Assembly (NCBI GenBank): GCA_030248215.1
Contig: JASANG010001276.1
Span: 1 to 64,000 of the forward strand
Direction of reading: 5' to 3'
Length of the DNA stretch: 64,000 bases
Source of the DNA: Enoplolaimus lenunculus
Lineage: Eukaryota; Nematoda; Enoplea; Enoplida; Thoracostomopsidae
The notes under the pieces are model-generated. The model ran no database searches. It was not told where the DNA came from and saw only the letters and a list, made by a program, of their open reading frames with translations. Position numbers and translations under genes: made by a program. Below, one piece after another: positions 12,094 through 24,200 of this stretch (positions are counted from its first letter, which is position 1; each line of letters opens with the position of its first letter).

Positions 12094-12466
12094 CAGGGTT
12101 CAACCGAAATTCCTGTTCCGGCCGCAATTCCTGCAAAAATTCAATTCCTGTTGCTGTTCCTGCATTTAAAGATGCAGGAACCGGCATTTTTACGGTTTTG
12201 TCGCAAATTATGCCTAATCATTTTAACATTGGAAACTTTGTGGTTAAAAAATTGTTATTTTGACTATAGTGTTTTTCCAATTACTTCAATTTCTTTTAAT
12301 AAACTGTTTCTGTTGTGTTTTCAGTAGAAAACAGCTAAAAATTGGCTTAAGCCGTTTTTTTGGCAAAATTGTCTGAAAAGTCCAACAGTAATTCGGAGAT
12401 GAAAATTATTTCAAATTCCGGTTCCTGTTCCGGTTCCTGCAAAACTTAGTTCCTGTTGGAACCCTG
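12094..12466. mobile_element. hAT-type MITE, TTCCTG family
   Basis: Ends CAGGGTTCAACC and GGAACCCTG, flanked by an 8-bp duplication ACATATAT at 12086-12093 and 12467-12474. Since the target is itself a TA repeat, the duplication is less telling than elsewhere. The subterminal arrays are CCTGTT/TTCCTG hexamers. Relatives are at 31805-32229 and 32238-32382. Confidence 0.82.
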
Positions 12467-12474
12467 ACATATAT

Positions 12475-12857
12475 ATATATATATATATACACATATATAT
12501 CGGATTTATTTGGTTGAATACGTAGTAGAGGCCACAAATTTTTCTAGTTAATGTTGTTGAATTGACTTAACATAATAACTGGTTTGAACAATCTGACCAA
12601 GTAAACAAGAAACTAAAACTAATAATTAGCCATTACCCTTGTTAGCTTGTGACGAATTTGTTTACCAGGTGCTTGACAGAGGTATTCGAAAGGCGCTAAC
12701 AAAATCTAAAATAAAAGAAATAAAGACTGAATATATATGTACAACATAAAATGGCCGACATCAGAGATATACGCAAATTTTATAGCCATAATCAACTGAA
12801 GTGCACACAAATTGAGACATTTAAATTTTACGAATCGGAACCAAACATACTAAAACC
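12475..12857. other. Intergenic, nothing recognised
   Basis: No supported feature beyond a TA run at its start. Confidence 0.3.
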
Positions 12858-13034
12858 GGCCAATGTTACTTTAAGGGGCATAACAGTAAATTATGCGTAT
12901 TCCTAATCCTAAGCCTAAGCGTTGCAAAAATGTGTTCCTAAGCCTAAGCCTAAGCAAAAAAATGTAATCTAGAATCTAAACCTACAATTTTAGACTCACC
13001 AGAAACCTGCACGCTCCTTAAAGCAACATGGTCC
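12858..13034. mobile_element. hAT-like MITE with a TTAGGC/CCTAAG core
   Basis: Inverted ends GGCCAATGTTACTTTAAGG and its partner ending CAACATGGTCC, flanked by a perfect 8-bp duplication CTAAAACC at 12850-12857 and 13035-13042. Inside are short runs of CCTAAG, the same hexamer as TTAGGC in another register. Other copies: 14532-14843, 49262 onward, 53665-53820, 54757-54882 and 59100-59247. Confidence 0.88.
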
Positions 13035-13393
13035 CTAAAACCAAAAAAATCAATAAAACAACTTTTGAATTTAATCCGTAACCATTAAACATAGTTTAAA
13101 ACTATTTTTCGTTAAAGTCAACCATAATATTCAAATATTACATAAATTTTTGATCGTGTTTACTGCTATTCGACAGAGTAACGGCCGAAGAAATATGCCA
13201 CACAATCTTCCGTTAATATCATTACAACTACAAATCGGTTTAACCTTATCAATCTCGGAGTGATCTGCCTTTTCATCAGTGCTATCTGACATGTCGCAAT
13301 CACAGTTCAGTGTGAAATGTAGTTAGAAAATATTTAAGTAATCTTAAACTTGGCTAAAAATACATTTTTTAACAACAGTCTGACATATACAAC

Positions 13394-13763
13394 AATGGCT
13401 GGGTTTGTGAAATCTTACTTAACTATTTACTTAATTTATACTAAAGTAATTACTTAAATCATCGATTTAAGCAATTATATACTTAACTTTTTGAGCAAAA
13501 ATAAACAAACGCCTATGTTAGCGATTGTCATAACAAGGAAATAATTCGCTTTATATTAAGCAGACTCCATGATTCTACAATTTCAATTAAACCAAGGTTA
13601 GTATGCCTCAAGGATGGCTTTGTAATATATCAGATTTAGTCAGCAACTTAAGTATTTACTTAATTTAAGTACGCTTTTAAAACGACAAAATGGTTAAGTA
13701 ATTACTTAGCACGTACTTAAGTACTAAGTTGCACTTAAGTAGGGTTTTGGAAACCCAGCCATT
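13394..13763. mobile_element. Complete MITE, AATGGCTGGGTTT family
   Basis: The left end AATGGCTGGGTTTGTGAAAT is mirrored at the right by GGTTTTGGAAACCCAGCCATT. The interior is rich in TACTTAA/TTAAGTA motifs. No clear target duplication was read. Confidence 0.75.
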
Positions 13764-13859
13764 ATGTCACATGTGTACGATTTTGAGATTTAAAGCAAGT
13801 TTGTAACAGCGCGTTGAGTTGCAAATTCATTCATCTTATGGAAAATTTGCACTGTTGAC

Positions 13860-14330
13860 CAACGAACGATGGGACTTTACCAGCGGGTTTCCGTGAGTAA
13901 ACGTGGGTGGGGTAAAAATTTCAGCCGCGGGTAAATATTTGTATCACGCAGGTAAAAAATGCCAGTTTTTAACCGCACCAAAGGTGCAAAACACGAGTAA
14001 GTGTATGTTGTAACGCTACAAAAATCTCACTACCGAAATTGCCGGAAGCTCCGGCAAAAACTCTACCAGAGCCGAAAGACGATTTTCTGCCGGAGCCGGA
14101 CAGCCGGCTGTACCCTGCAAGTAAGCTTTCATGCGGCAAACTCATTGGCGCTAAGCGCAAAACTTCATTACAGTGTAAACCGCCAGCAACCTTTAAAATA
14201 CTGGTTTAGATTCAGGCGGGGTAAAAGCTGCGTAGTGGGTAATCATTTTAGCGTTAGTAAACCCACGGTAAAAATTCATATTTGCCTGGGTAAAGCACGG
14301 GTCGGGTAAAATATTCTTATCTACATCCCA
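13860..14330. mobile_element. Decayed foldback with GGGTAAA motifs
   Basis: Both halves carry repeated GGGTAAA and CGGGTAA motifs (13880-13960 and 14210-14310). A CCGGA-rich insert (about 14035-14120), like that at 4770-4985, sits between them. No coding sequence was recognised. Confidence 0.45.
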
Positions 14331-14531
14331 CTCTGGTCCAACAGAAATTTAACTTTGAGAATTGGTCCAGAATTACAAACGCATTTAAACTTCGTAGCTT
14401 TTGCAAAAATACAAAAAATGTTCGATAATTTTCTGCCGAACTTAGCTTTCGATTTTAATAACCCTTTCCCGAGCGCGTCGACCTTTATGAATTTGAAGTT
14501 CAAGAATTTCTTCATTCCCTGTTGCAACATT

Positions 14532-14843
14532 TGGGAAATGTAAACATCAGGGGCGGAACGTTTTTCTGTGTCAGTGCAATAGGATAAGCTTAAGCTTCAG
14601 ACTTTTTTTTTGCTTGGGTTAGGCTTAGGAATACGCTCATTCTTACGCATAGGGTTAGGAATATTATGCTTCCCTTGCGATAAATTTTATCAAAAATTTC
14701 AATTTATTCAGTTTACAAACTGAAATAAAATATTTTATAAATTTATTAATTTGTCGGAATGACTGGAAATTTTCCACCACAGTGTCAGTCCTTATGGTGG
14801 ACAATGCATTATAACTGATCCGCCCCAGCTTTTTACATTGGCC
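14532..14843. mobile_element. TTAGGC-core MITE, older copy
   Basis: Left part contains GGGGCGGAACG; right end reads CCGCCCCAGC through CATTGGCCC. A few TTAGG units survive inside. Same family as 12858-13034 and 53665-53820. Confidence 0.6.
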
Positions 14844-15280
14844 CAATATTTCTTTAACGAAACATGCCGTTGTTACAATAGTGAAGAACACTAGCGTTTG
14901 GTAAAATTTTACTTCTATTTAAATTTACAAACACATGGTACCACAATATGCTTTAAGTTTACGAATCAATGTTAAAACCGGCCATTACACTGTAGTGACA
15001 CGAGCAAGTTACATATTATATTTTACCTCACCATGAACTACTCCAAGTTATTTGAATCAATACTTCGAATTAACGTTATTTGCATTGTAAAAAAAATCCA
15101 AACTTGATTAACAAAACGCACAGATTTTAGTTTACTAACTGAACTGAAAGAAATCTGAACTAAATGGAAAACCTAAGTAAATATTGTGTACAACAGGTTT
15201 GCAAGACAATGATTTAAAAACATTGCCTTGATTTCAAAACTAAGTTAAAGTTAACTCGAATTTTCGAGTAAACTCAATCA
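14844..15280. other. 3' flank of MSH6, nothing recognised
   Basis: AT-rich sequence downstream of the MSH6 stop codon. It probably includes the 3' untranslated region. No other feature was supported. Confidence 0.35.
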
Positions 15281-18200
15281 CTACAACATACATATTCGCT
15301 TGACTGCTTCTCGTAATTCTTCTTCTGTTCCACAGCGTACTGCAGTACAAAGTTTTCTAAAATAAAAAATTATTGGGTATCAATATCAGAAAACATCAAT
15401 TTACGAGATCCACTTACAAAGGAATAAACCTAAAACTAACACATAAAAATTATGAAAACCAGCTGAGAAATATAATTTGGTTCCCAAACCCTCGCACTAC
15501 AGAGCGCAGTATTCAATCTTATATGACGTACCTTTTTTAAAAATTATTACGTATCTGGCAGAATTCCGATAAAATTTGGGTTCTGATACCGACTGATTGC
15601 CATTCCGTTGCCGGATTCCTATTTTTCGGTGATGGGCTTTTATTGAAATATAGGTAACACGCTAATAGATGATAGAAATTGGTTTATTAACGCGCTAAAC
15701 ACTACATTTTCTTCTGCCCATGACCTCGTTACAAGGTTACGGCAAACTCTGAGAATTGTCTTTACTATATTAATATAATAAGTTAGATACAAACTATTTT
15801 TACTGAAAATGTAAACAATAATGCATACTGGCATATGGCGACAAAAGTAATACTTACTGTTAATAGTATTACTAAAACTAAAATTCCGATTCCAGTTCCG
15901 TCAAAAAATTTGATTCCGTTTCCGATTCTGCTTCCAACAAAATCTAGTTCCGGTCGGAACCCTGGTATCTGGCTTTTTAGTGTATTCAATACCTTAAAAA
16001 CACTGTGTATCTGGCTTTTTAGAGTATTTAATACACCTGGATGTTATTTACAATATAACAACCAGGGTGCAAAGGGCAACGGATTATAACGGAATCGGAA
16101 CTACAAATTTTGTGACTATACGGATAATTTGTATTAGCAAGCATAATTGATTTATGGTATCTGTTGGCTGGCAACAATTCTCAAAAATGTCGCATGGACA
16201 AATTGGCAATCATTTTTGGCTCTGTAAAGCTAAACTACAATCATGATGCAGAATTTTATACAACATATCACAAGTAGGCCTAAAATTAAAATGTGGAAAT
16301 TCCGATTTTGACTGATTGAGCAACCGGAATCGGAATTCCGTTTGAGTCGGAATTCCGATTGCACCCTGACAACAACCTGCTAAGGTGCAATCGGAATTCC
16401 GAGTCCGATTAGAATTCCGATTCAAAACGAGTTCCGATTCCGGTATAAATATGCTGTTCCGATTCTGATTCCGGCATAAATTTGCGGTTCCGATTCTGAT
16501 TCCGATATAATCCAGTTCCGCTTTGCACACTGCAACCTGCGAAGTCAAACCCATTACCTTGTGCATTGAACTTTACGAGTCGAGATTTCAAAATCTTTAC
16601 TTGCGTTAAAAGCCGTTTTGACTACCTGAAACAAAGCGTGTTACAATATCAGTTTCAACATTACCATGGCTGTGAAATCTCAAGCAACACAATATAATTT
16701 TATTAATTAAAAAGCATTTTTTTTCAATAAACTTTAAATAAACACACAAAAAGACCACGAACGTGAATCTGTTATATTATATTACATTAGTATGCAGTGT
16801 TCAAAAAATTGTGTGCTTAAGCTGCACCACCGTGAAAAAAACATGCGACAGCGTTAAAAACTGCCAATTTTAAAAATTTTCACTCGTTAGAAACATACCT
16901 TATCACCAATTTTTAATTTTGCCTCACATAGGTTTAGATGAAAAATACTATATGGGGAGATAGTTTCGGATCTAATTACGTGCGCAGTAATCGCGACTGC
17001 GTCTCCAGTAGCGATTTCATACTCGCGTTTGAATTTTCTTCGATCGCTACTGCGCGTACACAGACGCATCAAAATCGTGTCACCATGCGCGTTTAATTAT
17101 TGAAAAATTAATACAAGTCAATCGTAGTCACAGTCGTAGAAACTGCCGCACCAACCTCGAGAAACTCAAATCGCGTTTACGAGCGATAGCGTGCGTCTAA
17201 GAAACGAACGACTGCGATCACAGTCGCGGTGATGCATTTAGTCCCGTTTGTGACAGTAGGGCTAACGAGCTCCCATTCTTGAAACTGCCATCGATTAGCT
17301 AAAAACCGGCGAGGCTTATTATGAGTACGCACAATCAGTCTTAGAACCGTAAATGTGTACGAAAGCGCTCTTACTTCATGTGGAATGCCTGCTAATTTTG
17401 CTGCATGGAACCCATATGACTTCGGACACGCACCACTCACAAGTTTGTACAAAAATGTCACAGTTTCTTGCGTTGGATCGACTTCGTTTTCATTTTCAAC
17501 CATACACGACTTAAATAATAATAATAATAATAATAATGAAGTAGTAAAAACTCAAGTATGGTTGGCCATAACTTTTGAACGCAATACGAAAATTTTTGTA
17601 TACGTAATAATCAAGTTACAGCTACGTTACTTAGCCAAAAAATAATAATAATAAAAACCATACCATATGGCCAAGTGATATGTTTGGATTGGTGGCAAAT
17701 ATATCGACTAAACTATGATAATGAGTTGAGAACAGCGTGCGACATCCAATTTTATCAGCGAGATAACGAAGCACTGAACTAGCAATTGCAGTTCCATCTG
17801 TAACAATAACACAACCCAGCTTAAAAACTGTAGTTTTGTATTAACTAGTATGGCCACGGCGGCGCTAAACTGTTGACAATTTTAGTGATTGTCAAAGACA
17901 TACAAAATTTTTCTTATCGTATCATTGTGAATTTACGATTTTACGTGTAATTGTTTTAGATCCAATAATTACAATTATAGGTTGCAAGTGCATATTTTGC
18001 GATCAAAGTAAGCGAGCTGCTGTACTTGTCATTGTGCGGCGCATGATACGTCTCACCTGCAACCGCAATTTCTTTGATCTAACACAATTACACACAAAAG
18101 TACATAATAATATTATTCAATAAAGCTGCAGTTTACATATTACAAACTTTTAATCTTTGCAAATTATACTGAAATAAAAAAACCTTTAAAAGTCGGCAAA

Positions 18201-21200
18201 TGTTTTCATGACACATTGTTTTAAAGCTTGGCTGCGATACGTTGCTTGTCTTTATTATCCCTACCATAACTGAATTTAAATTTCATACCATGAGTTGCAG
18301 TTCCGCGGCCAAGTTCGTCCATAATTACCAGCGAATGTTTCGTAGCATGACGAAGAATAGCACTGCATTCGTTAAGTTCAAGAAAAAAGGTACTTTGTCC
18401 TAGAACACAAACACACCGTCTGTGATTAAATAGAACACTGTGTTACAAACGACTCCTTTTAATTCAAACTTGAACGAGTAGTATATTATTCACCGTGCTG
18501 CCGTAACAGGCGTTTACAAAATACTGTTAGAATCACTTTAATTTTGCAGCAAATCAAATACATTTTTGCTTTTTGTAGTTAATATAATAGTGTTTCGTTT
18601 AGAAATTTCAGAAATGCAGTTTAACCAAACGGCTAATTTGTTGATATATATATAATATATATGTGTATATATATTTCAAACTCAACAATGAATTCAGGAA
18701 TTGGTCTGCGGTTGAACTACTGCGATTCAGCTAGTAAACCAAGAAACGTTTGGTAACGCATCAAGTCATTTTTATAAAAACCCAACAAACATGAAAGAAA
18801 ATCTAACCTGCCATAATTTTATCCCGCGCACCAAGCCGCGTAAACACTCTATCAACAGGCGTCAATTGGCACTTTTCAGCAGGAACGAAGCAACCCTAAA
18901 ATAACAAAGTTCGCATTTTATTTTAAAAATCTAAAGTTAAGTTATATGTCTGTGGTAAAAACGCTTTTATATGACAGAAATTGTTTTCTAATCATCTTGT
19001 TTTCCGGATACCAAAATTACTGCAAAATTTTTACATACCATCTGTGCCATAACAACAAGGAGACTTGTTTGTCGCATTAACGTAGATTTCCCGCCCATGT
19101 TTGGACCAGTCAGTAGCATAACAGACGCGCTCGTATTTTCCCCAGACGCATCCTGAAATACACGGTAATTATTTTAAGTAGTTGCTTAAGTTTATCCAGT
19201 TTATGTGGATTTATTGCGTCTGCATATTTTTTCTTAAAATAACTACTTCAATTTGTTAACTTCTTATCTTACTCAGCAATAAACAATTTTAAAAAAAGTT
19301 TACCGATTGACACACTGGTTTGTTATATCAAATGAACCTACTGTACACCCACGTAAACTACGACAACAAACGTTAGAATTTTATTTGCATTATAAAATAA
19401 AACCAGACCTTAATTTAAATGCCTACCTTGCTTACACCCAGACGCGTATCATTAGGTATATAATCGCCTTTTGAATATAATCGCCCGGCACACGGATGAA
19501 CACCTTTCACGATTTCAAGATAAGGCTGAAAATATGATATACGAAACGGTAAGATTGGACGACTTCAAGTACAGAATAGGAAGTGGTGCATGACGTAATA
19601 TATGTGATAGCGTAGATACGGTGCGGTGAATACTGTTCTAACCGCACCGATAGGTACACAGCTATTTCAACTTACAAAGTCAGCATGTAGGAAACTCCAA
19701 CCACTGTTTTTCTAAAAATATAGCACTAAGATAATTGGTTTTACTTGAACACAGCCGCTCGGTAATGAAATTTGAATCGCTTGCTTTAGCAGCAATTACA
19801 ATCGAACTAAACCATTCCAGTGGTGGCTTACAACGCGTCGAAACAAAACATATAAAACTTTGACGTGTTTTAGCCAAAATCCTACATACTTATTGTCTTT
19901 CAACTTCAAAATAACATCAAATGGTTTGGGCATGTTCATCGAATTTTGACACACACAAAGTCTCACGACAAAACGCTTATTTCTAGTACCACTGTTGCAA
20001 CCGCATGAGTAGAAAACTATGTATTTAATAAACGGTCAATAATTCGAATGTATACTGTGTTAACAAAGATACCAATCGTAACTTAAAAAACTGATGTACT
20101 TTGTCAACATAAGGACGCATTCATTTCAAACCAAATCGCGTCCATTAAATTGAAAGGCCTGTACTCCTGCTATATCTTTAGCTAAACTACAATTTACCTT
20201 CGCTACCACTGCAGGATCAACGATTTCAGGTGTACAGCATTGTCCGTCAATAGTTTGTGCATATCGTGCAAAACTCAACAACACATCAAACGTCGCAACT
20301 TGTGACACTGCAGCGCTCCACCTTTCGAATCTGAACAGTGATTTAATAGAGTACAATCATGTGTCGATAGTTAACTTGAATAACAATTAAGAACAATACA
20401 GAAAGCGCCGCAGAGTAGCTTTGTTTTGAATCGCTTCACTTAAACCACAATGGCAAAAAAATTTATTTTTATAGTACTCTCCATTATATAAAAATAAGAC
20501 TACTTCTTATTTTGTTGAATTCTCAGTGTAATTCGAAAAATTAATAGCACAACTAATACTTAAGAATAACTTTAACATACTTGAGAAGAAACTTTAAAGT
20601 AAAGAGACTAAAAGTAATTAAAACAAAGTTAAAATGTATACAAGAATAATAAATTACAAACAAAACAAAAAAACAACAACAATAACGACAACACTTTGTC
20701 CCTTAACGAAAGTATAATAGTTGAATTACGTAAACAACTTAATTACTTAAGATCAAATTGCTCAAAAATGAGTCGCATAATGTCATGCAAACACGTTTCT
20801 CGCTTTGACTCGGCTTCGATCATATCCGCAAGAAGCTGTTCTGTTTTTGAGGTCGTATATCGTTTAAAACCCTGAAATACAACACATAATAAACACACAG
20901 AGATGTCTCAAAATAATTGGCATTCGCTAGTGAAGAAAGGCTGGTGGAAATCCACCCCCACTCGGCCATATATCCTCTAAGACGAAAAATCCCTCCCACA
21001 AAATTATTTATAACATAAAGGTTTTATCACATTGCAAAATGTATGTGCATTAACAAATACATATTTAATTCATCAACTAAAATTATACAGAATTGGTAAA
21101 TATACACTCATCCCAAATAAAATTTTCCGTGCTAACTTACGCGCCTTACACAAAAACATGCTTTGCGCAAAAACAAAAAATAATAAAATATTCACCTTCC

Positions 21201-24200
21201 GCTGAGACTTGAAGTCATAGTCACGCGTCACTCTGGTTGCAACATCATCCGGCAATTCAAGCTGATATCTGTTTCGGCCTGTTCCCACATAACATATTTT
21301 CTAAAATTTTAATTCGATGCTTAATAGAATAAAAAAGAAATAAAGTACTAATTTCCAATAATACATAACGCTAGGCGCACACAGTCGAAATCATTGCAAA
21401 TAAATACTCTATTACCGAGCAAACAACATATAATATAAATGTTTTTCTGCATGTATTTTGTACATCCACCTCGGCAGCTACTTGTTGCAAAATTTGAACG
21501 AGCTCAGTTAATATGAACATTTTTAGCAAACAACTATAACACAGTCAAAACATACAATGGAAGGAAGTATAACACATACATTGCAGTTAAAGTACTGTTG
21601 TTGTTCACGCAAATATTGGGATAGTTCAGCATTGACGCGTTTCAGATTCGCTTGGCACCTGTCATATTCTGAATCAACACCTTAAATCGCAAAACAACTC
21701 ATTTGCACACATACACATGAGTTTCTTGGAAGCATTCAAGGGTGTACTCACTGTGCAAAAGGTGCGCACGGCCAAACATTTTCACGCATCGCTGTGATAC
21801 GCAACACTAATAATCTATGTTCAATAATATATCACTGACATAAAATTACCTTTTTCCGGAATAATAACTCCGCTCTCGCGGGCACTTCTATGGTCGAAAG
21901 CGTTCTAAAACAGTGAAATAGACCAAAAATGAAATCCAAATACGAGACGGCAAAACATTCCAAAAACTGAGGCAGAAAGTTAATAACGGCTTAACACTAT
22001 AATGGTATAAAATCATATTATATGATTCGAAGAAATATGTGAGGTAATATTAAATTACTCAAACACACTACAAAATACAATAGAAAATTAAAGCCATACA
22101 TTGATTTTGGCGAAACTGACATTGGACATGTTGTCGCAGCCTAGACATCGATTATGTTAAAGGTTATAGATCAAACAAAATTTGCTGTACCGCAAAATAG
22201 TCAACGTCTTCTTTGAGATCTGGAAACTTCCCCCCGCTTGATTCATTAACGATAGTTGATAGCAGTAAACTTGAGCTGAAATAGAAAGAATACAGACATC
22301 ACATATGGCCACAGATCAATTCCATACTTCGGCAATGTTAAAAAACGAAAATGAAAATGTGACAAAGAGTATACAAGCAACAGTTGCTAGAATTTTCAAA
22401 GCATCAAAATTTAGAAGATAAGAGAAAACCTAAGTTGGAAGTTAGCTAATCTTAAGCCTAAAATAATATTGCACCATGCCAACCAAGTAAGCAGAATGAA
22501 CCAATTGTGTGACGGGAATACCATAACCTTCGCACGCTTGAATTTGTCGTCTATAACTACTTTCTACCACTGATTGTAAAAAATCAATCACGTGTAGATC
22601 AATCCGACATGTTTAATAACTTTGTAAAATTTTGTGTTCGTCTTGCACTAAAAGTGCGTCCTGTTTGCTTCTCACTGGCTTCGATCACATTTTTTCACTG
22701 ATCATGTTTATGAATTTTGCAAGGTGTGCCATTCAAAAGATGAAATATTATAGGGCGGACTAAAAGCGGATCAGCCTAAAATCAAAATACTACAGTGTGT
22801 GTTAATCCAAAAAATTGAGCTTCGCTTCGCTCGCGAGGTTTATACTACAACATTGTCGACACCTGATTTAAAAATCTTTATCGCCCTCTTAATACGACAA
22901 ATCCACGGTCAAAAAACAAGGTGTGCCCGCGGAACTTTCCAGCAACCCATAGCGCGCTCCCTCCGAATATTGAACCGCCCCCTTTAAAAAATTATTGGCC
23001 GTGCCAATTATAAGTCCTGGTCCTAAACTATTGCACACAATCTAGAACAATCGAATATTCTACGAACCGCTCATACTACAGAATTTTACCTGCAACCACC
23101 GCGTTCTGACACCAATTGCACCAAATTAATCACATCGCGAAATCCTTCAAGTGCTAACAAGAAATCTTTAATTTTTCTCTTACTGTGGACTCCATTGTCA
23201 AAAAACACCGCTCGACTATCAGGATGCGACTCAGCACGGTTCTTCGATCCCATTACATGAATTCTTGAACAAGTATTATTTTTGTTAATAAAAAGTCAAA
23301 ATTACCACATCTTTCTCCTCTAGCACATTTTACAATTTTCCATTCTTGATTAAAGTATAACAGGCTATTTACTATCAACTAAAACTAAACTATCAATTGC
23401 AGCATTATCTTATCAAAGTCTAAGCACACATTTTCTCTGAAATTGCTAATTATGCAATTTTTCATGATCCAAATATAGTATCTTGCAAAGATACTTTGAA
23501 ATTTGTAATAGACGCACCTTTGCAACAAACGTTCCAAATCAGGAATTCGTTTCAGATTTGTAGCAGCATCGTTGATCAAAAGCGGTTGTTTGAGTAACTC
23601 AGCAACAGCATTTTGTCTCGAGATTATAATAGCTCGGTCGCATACAGGAGCGCAAAGCCAATGACGAAATAATCTCTTACCTGCGATATAATAATACGCA
23701 CAAAATTAGCCATCCAAACCTATTTTCCTTGAATTATATTAATCATAATTTTGCTACGTTCTGTTTCTTTCGTTACAATATAATTGCAACTATTCAAATT
23801 GTTACTACCTTACATTCTGCATGATACGGCGAAAATGGATAAAAGAATATTAATCTCGAACATATGAAACAAAACTAATCCGAAAAATAGTTAATCGCTA
23901 CGATGAGAATACTTCTTACCAAACGCAGTTGAACACATATCCAATTTTTCCAACAACGAGCCTTCAGTACTTTTTGGATTATTACTGTTGCAAATGATAT
24001 CCAAATTTTGCAGTGTAACTGAATCTAGGACCTGAAACGATATACGTAACAAATACTTTTAGGCGCGTAAACGATAAGATACGCATCATACTACTAACCG
24101 ATTATTACAATTTAAACCAGTCTCCACAGTCAGAAAAAATCATTGAATAGATTGTAAAAATTTGCATTCCGATAAGTAGCAGTACAGCAGTAAACAGTTA

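Noticed and set aside
16210-16591. Open frames rich in Asn, Arg and Ser in MSH6 intron 31
   Set aside because: They follow the ATTCCG arrays of two hAT-type MITEs with clear target duplications.
19680-19877. 66-codon frame as part of MSH6
   Set aside because: It lies in intron 24. The flanking exons join in phase without it, and their sequence aligns continuously with MSH6.
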